Source: an uncultured Eubacteriales bacterium (GTDB taxonomy: Bacteria > Bacillota > Clostridia > Oscillospirales > Oscillospiraceae). From it: a DNA stretch of 37,020 nt. The number at the start of each line of letters is the position of its first letter. Within the stretch, counting starts at the first letter, position 1. The DNA lies in contig CAJKSU010000004.1 in the NCBI GenBank assembly GCA_905202605.1, positions 1 to 37,020 of the forward strand. Direction: 5' to 3'. The notes below the pieces were generated by a model. It was not told the DNA's origin. It did not search any database and was given only the letters and a program-made list of their open reading frames with translations. The position numbers and the translations under genes were made by a program. Shown here in pieces: positions 7,056 through 14,118 of this stretch.

Positions 7056-8465
7056 ATGGAAGAGAAGTCAAATGTGTTTTTGGAAACAGAGCCGGTAGGA
7101 AGACTGATGGGACGTTATGCCGTCCCCTGTGTGATCTCCCTGCTGATGGCGGCGCTTTACAATGTGGTGGATCAGGTTTTTATCGCCAATGCCAGCTACC
7201 TCGGCTCCTTTGGAAATGCGGCAAATACAGTCGTATTTCCCGTGACAGTGATTGCTTTGGCGATTGCGGTAATGATCGGGGACGGCTGCTGCGCCTTTGT
7301 GAGCCTGAGTCTGGGCGGCGGACGGGATGAGGACGCCCATAAGAGCATTGGCAGCGCCATTATTCTCTGTGTCCTCAGCAGCATCGTGCTTGCAGGCGTT
7401 TATCTCGTTTTTATGGAGCCCATCCTCACGCTGTTCGGCGGCAGGGTCAATGAGGAAACCTATGCCTGCGCGAAGGAGTATTTCTTCTGGATCACATTGG
7501 GCGTTCCCCTTTATATGTTCGGACAGGCAATGAACCCCATTATCCGCTCCGACGGCAGCCCGAGGTTTGCCATGGCGGCAACACTGGCAGGGGCAGCGAC
7601 CAATCTGGTGCTGGATCCGATTTTTATCTATCCCCTGCATATGGGGATGATGGGCGCTGCGGTCGCAACGGTGTTGGGACAGGCTTTAACAGCAGCACTG
7701 AGCGTCTGGTATCTGTTTCACATGAAAGCTGTGCGGCTGCACAAGCGGAGCTTCGGCCTGTTTTGCGGGCTGATGCGCCGGTATCTTGCCATGGGGCTTA
7801 CCAGCTTCCTTTCCCAAATTGCACTGGTGCTTTCCATGGCGGCGTTTCAGAATATGTGTACCAAATACGGGGCGCTGGATCCCATTTTCGGTCAGCCGGA
7901 ATATTCCCAGATCCCGCTGGCGGTGATGGGGATCGTCATGAAGTTCTATCAAATCGCCATTTCCATTGCTGTGGGCATGGCGGCGGGCTGCATTCCCGTG
8001 GTGGGCTATAACATCGGAGCAGGGCGGAAGGATCGGGCGAGAACGCTGTTTACCTACCTGCTGCTCTGGGAGCTTGGGATCGGTATGATCGCACTGGGCA
8101 TTGTGGAGATTTTCCCCCGGCAGCTCATCGGTATTTTCGGCGCCGCTAAGGAAAGCGCCTACTACACGGATTTTGCGGTGCGGAGCTTCCGGATCTACCT
8201 GTGTCTGATTTTCCTGTCCATGGTGAATAAGGGAACGTTTATTTATCTTCAGGCGATGGGCAAGGCGCTGGCTTCCACGATGATCTCGCTGACCCGCGAG
8301 GTGATTTTCGGCGTATCCCTGCCGATTATCCTGCCCCGCTTTTTTGGCTTGGACGGGCTGTTGTATTCCTTCCCCATGGCGGACAGCTTGACATTTCTGT
8401 TTGCGCTGGTGGTGATTCTCCGCACGTACCGGGAGCTGAGTGCGGCAAATCCACTGCCGGAGTGA
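7056..8465 (+). CDS. MATE-family multidrug/cation efflux transporter, MepA-like
   Basis: A 469-residue polytopic membrane protein with about twelve hydrophobic segments arranged as two homologous halves. The MATE pattern MNPIIRSDGSPRFAM (about residue 160) and the LDPIFIYPLHMGMMGAAVAT stretch that follows resemble the MepA subfamily. Such proteins export organic cations and drugs using a Na+ or H+ gradient. AGGAGG lies nine bases before the ATG. It has its own promoter and a structured leader with two terminator-like hairpins, so expression is probably conditional. The substrate cannot be read from the sequence; the leader could reveal it if it proves to be a known riboswitch. Downstream thiI starts 65 bases later with its own promoter. 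Confidence 0.92.
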   Translation: MEEKSNVFLETEPVGRLMGRYAVPCVISLLMAALYNVVDQVFIANASYLGSFGNAANTVVFPVTVIALAIAVMIGDGCCAFVSLSLGGGRDEDAHKSIGSAIILCVLSSIVLAGVYLVFMEPILTLFGGRVNEETYACAKEYFFWITLGVPLYMFGQAMNPIIRSDGSPRFAMAATLAGAATNLVLDPIFIYPLHMGMMGAAVATVLGQALTAALSVWYLFHMKAVRLHKRSFGLFCGLMRRYLAMGLTSFLSQIALVLSMAAFQNMCTKYGALDPIFGQPEYSQIPLAVMGIVMKFYQIAISIAVGMAAGCIPVVGYNIGAGRKDRARTLFTYLLLWELGIGMIALGIVEIFPRQLIGIFGAAKESAYYTDFAVRSFRIYLCLIFLSMVNKGTFIYLQAMGKALASTMISLTREVIFGVSLPIILPRFFGLDGLLYSFPMADSLTFLFALVVILRTYRELSAANPLPE

Positions 8466-8494
8466 TTGCAAAGCCGGCAAAAATCGTGTATAAT
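8466..8494 (+). promoter_or_regulatory. Promoter of the thiI-cinA-crcB operon
   Basis: TTGCAA (8466-8471), a 17-base spacer and TATAAT (8489-8494), directly after the MATE stop codon. No terminator separates the two units. The spacer includes GCCGGCAAAA, as in the MATE promoter. Confidence 0.8.
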
Positions 8495-8530
8495 TCCACT
8501 GATATTCTTTAAGAAAACGAGGAAATACAC

Positions 8531-9709
8531 ATGAATGAAATGTTTCTCCTGAAAATGGGCGAGATCGTCCTGAAGGGGCTGAACCGGGCAAGCTTTGAGG
8601 GCAAGCTCCACAGCAATTTAAGCCGCCGGCTCAAGCCCTATGGGCGGTTTAAGATTCGGCTGCTCCAGTCCACAGTTTATGTGGAGCCGGAAAATGAGGA
8701 CTGCGATCTGGACGGGGCATGGGAGGCCTGCGGACGGGTGTTCGGCATCATCTCCCGGTGCCGCAGCCGGGGCTGCGATAAGGAGCTGGATGCGATTTTT
8801 GCCGCCTGTCAGGACTATCTGGGGGACGATATCGCCTGTGCAAAGTCCTTTAAGGTGGAATCCAAGCGGGCGGATAAGCGCTTCCCGCTGAACTCCATCC
8901 AGATTTCTCAGGAAATCGGCGGACGGCTGGCGGAGGCCTATCCGGAGGTGGCGGTGGATGTTCACAATCCCGACTACACCGTCTATGTAGAGGTTCGGGA
9001 AGAGCGTGCCTTTGTCCACGGTCCCGCAGAGCCGGGTGCGGGCGGACTGCCGGTAGGCGTGGGCGGCAAAACCGCACTGCTGCTTTCCGGCGGCATCGAC
9101 AGTCCGGTTGCCGGGTATATGATGGCAAAGCGGGGCGTTGAGCTGGAGTGCGTCCACTTTTTCAGCTATCCCTATACCTCCGAGCGTGCCAAGGAAAAGG
9201 TGCTGGATCTGGCACGGATCATGACCCGGTACTGCGGACGGATCACCGTCCATGTGGTGCCATTTACCAAGATTCAGGAGGAGATCCGGGACAACTGCCC
9301 CGAAGAGTATTTTACCCTGATTATGCGCCGGATGATGATGCGTATCTCCGAGGCGCTGGCGGAAAAGCTGGGCTGCATGAGCCTCACCACCGGCGAGAGT
9401 CTGGGACAGGTGGCATCGCAGACCATGCAGGCCATGATGGTGACCAATGCAGTCTGCTCTCTGCCGGTATTCCGTCCGGTCATCGGCATGGATAAGGAAG
9501 AGATCATTGCCATTGCCCGGAAGATCGAAACCATGGAGACGTCCATTCTCCCCTATGAGGACTGCTGCACAGTATTTACGCCCAAGCATCCCAAGACCCG
9601 CCCCCAGCTGGCGGAGATCGAAAAGGCTGAGGCAAAGATGGACGTAGACGCGCTGGTCAAGGCCGCCGTGGAGGACACCGAGCCGGTGTATATTCGGGTT
9701 GAGCGGTAA
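8531..9709 (+). CDS. thiI: tRNA 4-thiouridine synthase ThiI
   Basis: A 392-residue enzyme that adenylates U8 of tRNA and transfers sulfur to form 4-thiouridine; in many bacteria it also passes sulfur to ThiS for thiamine thiazole synthesis. An N-terminal ferredoxin-like domain (1-55) and a THUMP domain (about 60-165) precede the PP-loop pyrophosphatase domain with SGGIDSP near residue 186. The C-terminal rhodanese domain of E. coli ThiI is absent, as in Bacillus, so sulfur is presumably handed over directly by a cysteine desulfurase; none is encoded nearby. The C-terminal part keeps a paired cysteine (EDCCTVF). GAGGAAAT precedes the ATG. The gene leads an operon with cinA and crcB. Confidence 0.95.
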   Translation: MNEMFLLKMGEIVLKGLNRASFEGKLHSNLSRRLKPYGRFKIRLLQSTVYVEPENEDCDLDGAWEACGRVFGIISRCRSRGCDKELDAIFAACQDYLGDDIACAKSFKVESKRADKRFPLNSIQISQEIGGRLAEAYPEVAVDVHNPDYTVYVEVREERAFVHGPAEPGAGGLPVGVGGKTALLLSGGIDSPVAGYMMAKRGVELECVHFFSYPYTSERAKEKVLDLARIMTRYCGRITVHVVPFTKIQEEIRDNCPEEYFTLIMRRMMMRISEALAEKLGCMSLTTGESLGQVASQTMQAMMVTNAVCSLPVFRPVIGMDKEEIIAIARKIETMETSILPYEDCCTVFTPKHPKTRPQLAEIEKAEAKMDVDALVKAAVEDTEPVYIRVER

Positions 9710-10175
9710 CGGAGAACGGCTGGTTTCCCAGCTTCGGGCCAGAAAGCTCACCATTACCACGGCGGAATCCTGCACCGGCGGGCGGATTGCCGCCGCCATT
9801 ACGGCGGTACCCGGCAGCTCCCACGTATTTCCCGGCGGCATTGTCAGCTACTGCGATCGGGTAAAGCATGCGCTTTTGTCCGTCCCACAGGAGCTGCTGG
9901 ATGCGTATACCGCAGTGTCCCAGCCGGTGGCGGAGGCCATGGCGGCGGGTGCGGCGGCACGGATGGAAACGGATTTGGCGCTTTCGGCGACGGGACTGGC
10001 CGGGCCGGAGGGTGACGGCTTGCAGCCGGTGGGAACGGTGTTTCTGGGGCTGTATGCGGGGGGCAAAACCTTCTGCCAGAGACATGTATTTCCCGGAGAT
10101 CGGGCGCAGGTGCAGGCCGAGGCCACGGAGTGTGCGCTGAAAATGGCCCTGGAATGGCTGGAGGAAAATCCATGA
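9699..10175 (+). CDS. CinA C-terminal domain protein, nicotinamide-nucleotide amidohydrolase type (PncC)
   Basis: A 158-residue stand-alone CinA_C domain. In this family the enzyme removes the amide from nicotinamide mononucleotide, returning it to the NAD cycle. The N-terminal catalytic signature TTAESCTGGRIAAAIT (about residues 17-32) and the later SATGLAGPEGD and PVGTVFLGL motifs are all present. The N-terminal MoaB-like domain of full-length CinA is missing, which is normal for PncC. The start is read as TTG at 9699, overlapping the end of thiI by 11 bases; there is no ATG nearby that keeps the AESCTGG motif and a good ribosome binding site. The stop overlaps the crcB start (ATGA), so translation is probably coupled. 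Confidence 0.88.
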   Translation: MSGNGERLVSQLRARKLTITTAESCTGGRIAAAITAVPGSSHVFPGGIVSYCDRVKHALLSVPQELLDAYTAVSQPVAEAMAAGAAARMETDLALSATGLAGPEGDGLQPVGTVFLGLYAGGKTFCQRHVFPGDRAQVQAEATECALKMALEWLEENP

Positions 10176-10534
10176 ACGTGCTGCTTGTGGCATTGGGCGG
10201 CGGAATCGGTGCGGCACTTCGGTATGGTGTCAGTCTGCTGCCGATTTCCGGAGAATTCCCCGGAGCGACGCTGCTGACGAATATCATCGGGGCATTCGTG
10301 ATCGGCTTGATCGCTGGCCATGCGGGGGAGCTGCCATCCGGTGGCGTGTTGTTTCTGAAAACAGGCGTATGCGGCGGATTTACTACGTTTTCCACGTTCT
10401 CGCTGGAAACGGTGATGCTTCTGCAAAACGGGCGCTATGGACTGGGAGCATTCTATATTGTCCTGAGCTTGGGCTGCTGCTTGATTGGAGTCATGGCGGG
10501 GCTCTGGCTGGGAGGACGAGTGGGACAGCAATAA
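10172..10534 (+). CDS. crcB: Fluoride ion channel CrcB/Fluc
   Basis: A 120-residue membrane protein with four hydrophobic helices, the normal length for a Fluc subunit. Fluc forms an antiparallel dimer that exports fluoride. Diagnostic motifs are GGGIGAALRYG near residue 9, TNIIGAF near 36 and GGFTTFSTFSLE near 67, the last carrying the phenylalanines and the helix break that line the pore and central Na+ site. The ATG at 10172 was chosen because CTGGAGG precedes it and it overlaps the cinA stop as ATGA. Only one crcB is present, so a homodimer is expected. I see no fluoride riboswitch in front of the operon. Confidence 0.95.
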   Translation: MNVLLVALGGGIGAALRYGVSLLPISGEFPGATLLTNIIGAFVIGLIAGHAGELPSGGVLFLKTGVCGGFTTFSTFSLETVMLLQNGRYGLGAFYIVLSLGCCLIGVMAGLWLGGRVGQQ

Positions 10535-10543
10535 GTGAAGAAA

Positions 10544-10579
10544 AAGCAGGTGCTAAGCGGAATTGCCTGGCACCTGCTT
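10544..10579. terminator. Bidirectional terminator between crcB and the oxidoreductase gene
   Basis: Stem AAGCAGGTGC/GCACCTGCTT with a nested GGAATTGCC-type inner loop. Plus tail TTTGTT; minus tail TTTTTC. It lies between two converging genes. Confidence 0.85.
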
Positions 10580-10590
10580 TGTTATGCTTT

Positions 10591-12720
10591 TTACAGTTCC
10601 ATTGCGGCCTTATAGCCGGAATAGGTGGCGCGCTTGATATTGGAGACGGTCAGTGCGTCACCAATGACTGTGACCACCGGGGCTGCACCCCGGAAGGCTT
10701 CGGCGATGCCGCTTCTGGGCTTCCGTCCGCCGGATACCACCACATCGTCGCACGTAAGAATGCGGGCTTCATAGATGGGAGCGGGCGCGGGAGCCGGAGT
10801 ACCAAAGGGGCTGCCGGGGCCGCCGGGGCCACCGGGGCCGCCGGGGCCGCCGGGACCGCCCGGACCACCGGGACCGCCCGGACCACCGGGACCGCCCTCG
10901 TGCTGGTCGCGATAATAGGCATCCTCGTCATTCTGCGGGAGCATCAGCGGAATAAAGCCCCGAACGCCGTTGGTCTGCACCCTTAGGGAGACACGTCCCG
11001 GCTGAATTTCCTGCGTGGCGGCAAAGTCCACATAGGAGAAGTTCGGCTCGTTTTCAAAGGATTCCCGCTGGAGCCGCTCGGTGTGCATATCGTCCGCCAG
11101 CTGGATCTGTCCGCGGGTGACCATGGTGACCTGATGCCCGGCACGGGCCAGATACAGGCTCACATCCCGTCCGGTATCTGCGCCGCCGATGACTACCACC
11201 CGGTGACCCAGCTCCTCCTCATGACCGAATACCGTCTCCGCCAGCCGGGCATGCTCTGCACCGGGAACAGGCGGATAGACCGGCTCGGAGCCGGGAGCAC
11301 AGAGAATGGCGTCAAAGCCCTGTGCCTTCAACAGCTCCGGTGTGGCGGCGGTGCCGGTGAGAATGGTCACCTGCGCCTTGTTCAGCTCCCGAAGCAGATA
11401 GGCAAGATATTCCCCAATGGGCCATTTATAATCCGGCACGCTGGCAGCCACCAGCTGTCCGCCCAGCACCGGCGCAGCCTCATACAGCGTGACCGTATGT
11501 CCGCGGCGAGCCGCAGTCAGCGCCGCCATCAGTCCGCCGGGACCGCCGCCTACCACCGCCACCTTTTTGGGCGCCGTTTCCGGGGCAAACAGATTCCGCT
11601 GCCGTCCCAGCCGGGGATTGACGGAGCAGGTGTGATGCCCGTGACAGCCGTTGCAGAGAATGCAGGGGACAATGTCGGAAGCAGGCGCACCGGCCTGAAG
11701 CTTTTCATAATAGTGGTCGTCCGCCAAAAACTGACGTGCCATGGCGAAGAGGTCGGTTTTTCCTTCCTCCAGAAACCGCTCCATCATCTCCGGATCGCCA
11801 TAGCCGCCCACGGGAGCGCAGGCAATGCGGATCCCGCGCGCCTTGAAGGCGGCGGCGTAGTCGATGGAGGCGGGGTGTCCCTTTTTGTAGTTCAGACCGT
11901 TGACATGGGTGGCGGAGCCGTCTACACCGCGGATCTGGATGATATCCACATAGCCCTCCAGCGCCTGACAGAAGTCCAGAAAATCCTCAAAGGTATAGCC
12001 CGGCGCCTCCTCCTCGGCGGAGATCTGCGCCTCAATCAGAAAGTCCTTGCCGCAGACGGCCTTGACCTTGGAGAAGACCTCCTTTGCAAGGGTGGCACGT
12101 TCTTCCATGGTCTTGCCGCCATATTTGTCCGTTCGCTGGTTTAAAAGCGGTGACATGGAGCAGGCGAGAATGGAGGAGCGATAGGACATATAGAAGGTAC
12201 ACATGTCAAAGCCCATGTCCTTGGCCTCTTTGGCTCGAAAGGCGAATTCGTCGATCAGCATCTGAATGCGCTCTGCGGAAATACCGGGCTTATTCCGGAA
12301 TACGGCGGAGTTGTAGTCACCGTGTTTCGGAATCTCGTCCCAGTTGGGGGTGTCGGAGATGTTGACATCCGTTGGCTCAATGTCCATCAGTGAGGCCGAG
12401 GCAAGGGTGCCGTATTGATGGACGGCCTGAGCGATTTTACGGTAGCCCTCCACCACAGCGGGATCCCGCATGTCGTTGCCGGTGCCGTCCATATGGGGCA
12501 TTCTCCCGTCCTTGTCGGGCAGATTGAGGTTGCGTTCCGGGTGGTCGCCCATGGCAACGGTGACGGTTGCCGCGCCGTTCCTTGCCATGCCGGCATAGAA
12601 TTCCCGCGCCTGCTCCAAGGTGAAGCTCTGTAGGGCGCACTTGGAGCCCATCATGCGGTTTTTCAGCGTCACATTGCCGAGCTGAAAGGGGGAGAGCAGA
12701 AGCTCGTAGGGGGTGGTCAT
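10591..12720 (-). CDS. FMN/FAD/4Fe-4S oxidoreductase of the 2,4-dienoyl-CoA reductase/BaiCD-like class with a Gly-Gly-Pro repeat insert
   Basis: A 709-residue cytoplasmic enzyme of the old-yellow-enzyme-plus-disulfide-reductase architecture. Residues 1-345 form the FMN TIM barrel (LKNRM near 20, NQRTDKYGG near 200). A cysteine set starts at 353 (CILCNGC, then CSVNP). A Rossmann FAD site VVGGGPGG lies near 388, and a second nucleotide-binding domain VVIGGADTGRD follows. Relatives reduce activated C=C bonds such as dienoyl-CoA, bile-acid enones or cinnamates; the substrate here is unknown. Two oddities: the usual HGxHGYL-type barrel motif is replaced by FYMSYRSS, and residues 609-635 are nine perfect GGP units followed by GSP, inside the second nucleotide-binding domain. 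ATG at 12720 follows CAGGAGGAAA. The upstream 60 in-frame codons cross the promoter and are rejected. Confidence 0.85.
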   Translation of the reverse strand: MTTPYELLLSPFQLGNVTLKNRMMGSKCALQSFTLEQAREFYAGMARNGAATVTVAMGDHPERNLNLPDKDGRMPHMDGTGNDMRDPAVVEGYRKIAQAVHQYGTLASASLMDIEPTDVNISDTPNWDEIPKHGDYNSAVFRNKPGISAERIQMLIDEFAFRAKEAKDMGFDMCTFYMSYRSSILACSMSPLLNQRTDKYGGKTMEERATLAKEVFSKVKAVCGKDFLIEAQISAEEEAPGYTFEDFLDFCQALEGYVDIIQIRGVDGSATHVNGLNYKKGHPASIDYAAAFKARGIRIACAPVGGYGDPEMMERFLEEGKTDLFAMARQFLADDHYYEKLQAGAPASDIVPCILCNGCHGHHTCSVNPRLGRQRNLFAPETAPKKVAVVGGGPGGLMAALTAARRGHTVTLYEAAPVLGGQLVAASVPDYKWPIGEYLAYLLRELNKAQVTILTGTAATPELLKAQGFDAILCAPGSEPVYPPVPGAEHARLAETVFGHEEELGHRVVVIGGADTGRDVSLYLARAGHQVTMVTRGQIQLADDMHTERLQRESFENEPNFSYVDFAATQEIQPGRVSLRVQTNGVRGFIPLMLPQNDEDAYYRDQHEGGPGGPGGPGGPGGPGGPGGPGGPGGPGSPFGTPAPAPAPIYEARILTCDDVVVSGGRKPRSGIAEAFRGAAPVVTVIGDALTVSNIKRATYSGYKAAMEL
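10807..10896 (-). repeat. Nine-base tandem repeat encoding (GGP)9-GSP
   Basis: Nine consecutive copies of a GGN-GGN-CCN unit and one GGC-AGC-CCC unit. Synonymous third positions vary, with GGCGGTCCC and GGTGGTCCG alternating in the first five units and GGCGGCCCC dominating after, which suggests stepwise duplication. Confidence 0.95.
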
Positions 12721-12738
12721 GGTTTTTCCTCCTGTTCC

Positions 12739-12768
12739 TGAACGATTGTTCGATATGGAAGTATTATA
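12739..12768 (-). promoter_or_regulatory. Extended -10 promoter and dyad operator of the oxidoreductase gene
   Basis: TGGTATAAT on the minus strand (-10 at 12763-12768) has an extended -10 TG but a poor -35. Just past the predicted start lies the dyad GAAC-N4-GTTC (CGAACAATCGTTCA, 12739-12752), which resembles the Gram-positive LexA box CGAACRNRYGTTYC at 12 of 14 positions. It could equally be a TetR-type operator. Confidence 0.5.
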
Positions 12769-12830
12769 CCATAAGAGACAGAAGGTGTTTGATATCAGTT
12801 GGTTATGGGATATAGCCGAAGGGAATAGAA

Positions 12831-13012
12831 GGTGCTGCCGCAGTTTGCGGCAGTACCAATGAAGTTCGGTCTGCGCCCGAATGAAATGTGCCTGCGGCAC
12901 GTGAAATTTAGCCTGCGGCTAAGTGAAATCGCCCCTTTGGGGCGGTAAATGTGTCCCTTCGGGACATATGAAACAGATTAGGGCGCACTGCAATGTATGA
13001 TGCAGCGCGCCC
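12831..13012. repeat. Array of seven short hairpins joined by TGAAAT-like linkers
   Basis: Seven adjacent inverted repeats: 12831-12857, 12865-12881, 12888-12900, 12908-12922, 12930-12944, 12952-12966 and 12981-13012. The middle ones have 5-6 bp stems with three-base loops (for example GTGCCtgcGGCAC and TTAGCCtgcGGCTAA). The outer two have 12-bp stems. Stem sequences all differ, but the linkers are nearly constant: AATGAAG, TGAAAT, GTGAAAT, GTGAAAT, GTAAAT, ATGAAA, and GTGAAAT after the last. It fills the intergenic region between two same-strand genes. Confidence 0.85.
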
Positions 13013-13026
13013 GTGAAATTCGGTAT

Positions 13027-13893
13027 TTATGGAATATAAATCAGTCCCAGCACAATCAGCCCCAGCAGACAGCCCAGCGCCAGCAGCGGAGGATCCTTCA
13101 GAATCACCTCCACGGGATCGCCGTCGGTCTTATCCTCTACGATCAGACTGTAGCGCATGAAGATCAGGATCACCAGCGGCACCGTCCAGACCAGCGCCGT
13201 GGAGCCAAAGCGGCTGACGTTGCTGGCATCCACCGTCCACAGGGCGTAGAACACAATGGAGAGCGCCACAGACATGTACATATTCTTCTCCAGAAAATCC
13301 CGGCTGTAGTAGCGGAGGACGGGGCGGGGATTGTCCGGGTTTTTCAGCAGCTCTCCCCGGCGTTTTCCAAGGCTGAGATAGAAGGAGGCAGCGGTGACGG
13401 TGAGACAGAGCCAGTGGCTCAGGGGAATCCCGGTGACCATGCCGCCGTAGATCACCCGCAGAAGAAAGCCGGAGACGAGAATGGCAATGTCCAGCAGCGG
13501 GACATTTTTCCCGCCGAAGCTGTAAATCAGGTTGAGCAGAAAGTAGGAAAGAAAAACTACCCAGCAGAATATCCGAGCTCCATTGGCAAGCCCGCCGCAA
13601 ACCAGCGCCAGCGCCAGCACGGCGATGAACAGCAGCATTGCACTGGAGACAGAGACGGCGCCGGAGGCAATGGGGCGGCTGCGCTTGCTGGGGTTTTTGC
13701 GGTCGTTTTCCCGGTCACGGATGTCGTTGATGATATAAATGGAGGAAGCCAGCAGGGAGAACGCAAAGAATGCCCAGATGCATGGAACCAGCCGGGCGGT
13801 ATTCAAAAACTGCCCGCTGCACAGAAGCGGCAGCAGCACCAGCAGATTTTTAATCCAGTGCTTGGGGCGGATCAGGCGTATGTAGTGGCGCAT
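13027..13893 (-). CDS. UbiA-family integral membrane transferase, decaprenyl-phosphate phosphoribosyltransferase-like
   Basis: A 288-residue membrane protein with eight to nine hydrophobic helices. The first aspartate-rich motif is NDIRDRENDRKNPSKRSRP (about residues 55-73), a form typical of the DPPR-synthase branch of the UbiA family, which transfers 5-phosphoribosyl from PRPP to a polyprenyl phosphate. The N-terminal RPKHWIKN motif is also typical of that branch. In mycobacteria the product leads to decaprenyl-phosphoryl-arabinose. No other arabinan or cell-wall sugar gene lies nearby, so the donor and the fate of the product here are unknown; quinone prenylation is less likely. ATG preceded by AAAGGAG; own promoter upstream; no clean terminator, the hairpin array begins 15 bases after the stop. 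Confidence 0.85.
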   Translation of the reverse strand: MRHYIRLIRPKHWIKNLLVLLPLLCSGQFLNTARLVPCIWAFFAFSLLASSIYIINDIRDRENDRKNPSKRSRPIASGAVSVSSAMLLFIAVLALALVCGGLANGARIFCWVVFLSYFLLNLIYSFGGKNVPLLDIAILVSGFLLRVIYGGMVTGIPLSHWLCLTVTAASFYLSLGKRRGELLKNPDNPRPVLRYYSRDFLEKNMYMSVALSIVFYALWTVDASNVSRFGSTALVWTVPLVILIFMRYSLIVEDKTDGDPVEVILKDPPLLALGCLLGLIVLGLIYIP

Positions 13894-13969
13894 CAGAAAG
13901 CAGCTCCTTTTGAAACAAATGTAAGGGGGCTAAAGCGCGGTCAGAGAAACCAAACTCTGATTCCATGCT

Positions 13970-13998
13970 ATTATATGCTTTTTTGTACGAAAAGGCAA
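13970..13998 (-). promoter_or_regulatory. Promoter of the UbiA-family gene
   Basis: On the minus strand TTGCCT (13993-13998), 17 bases and TATAAT (13970-13975). The divergent region to the ABC genes (13894-14118) also has a TTCCG/CGGAA inverted repeat near 14002-14015. Confidence 0.65.
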
Positions 13999-14044
13999 TG
14001 AATTCCGCAGACGGAACGTACACACAAAATTCACGGATGTCTGC

Positions 14045-14073
14045 TGTACTTTTCTACGGATTTATACTATAAT
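14045..14073 (+). promoter_or_regulatory. Possible promoter of the ABC exporter operon
   Basis: A clear TATAAT (14068-14073) with a weak -35 TGTACT 17 bases upstream. Placement about 45 bases before the ATPase start fits. Confidence 0.5.
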
Positions 14074-14118
14074 TGCATTGAGAGATACAGAATAATGCAT
14101 TGGAAGGCGGGGACTGTG

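Noticed and set aside
8466..8530. Fluoride riboswitch for the operon that contains crcB
   Set aside because: The 30-40 nt leader after the promoter is too short and lacks the conserved fluoride aptamer core.
10369..10986. Plus-strand frame containing a GATGAAG-type Ala/Gly/Thr repeat
   Set aside because: It is the antisense reading of the GGP repeat plus the crcB tail; the crcB frame and the oxidoreductase frame explain the DNA.
12721..12900. N-terminal extension of the oxidoreductase by 60 codons
   Set aside because: The extension crosses the TATAAT promoter and the first hairpins; the ATG at 12720 has CAGGAGG directly before it.
12831..13012. CRISPR array interpretation of the hairpin series
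   Set aside because: There is no constant repeat of 23-40 bases; only a six- to seven-base linker recurs and the variable parts are palindromes. No cas genes are present.
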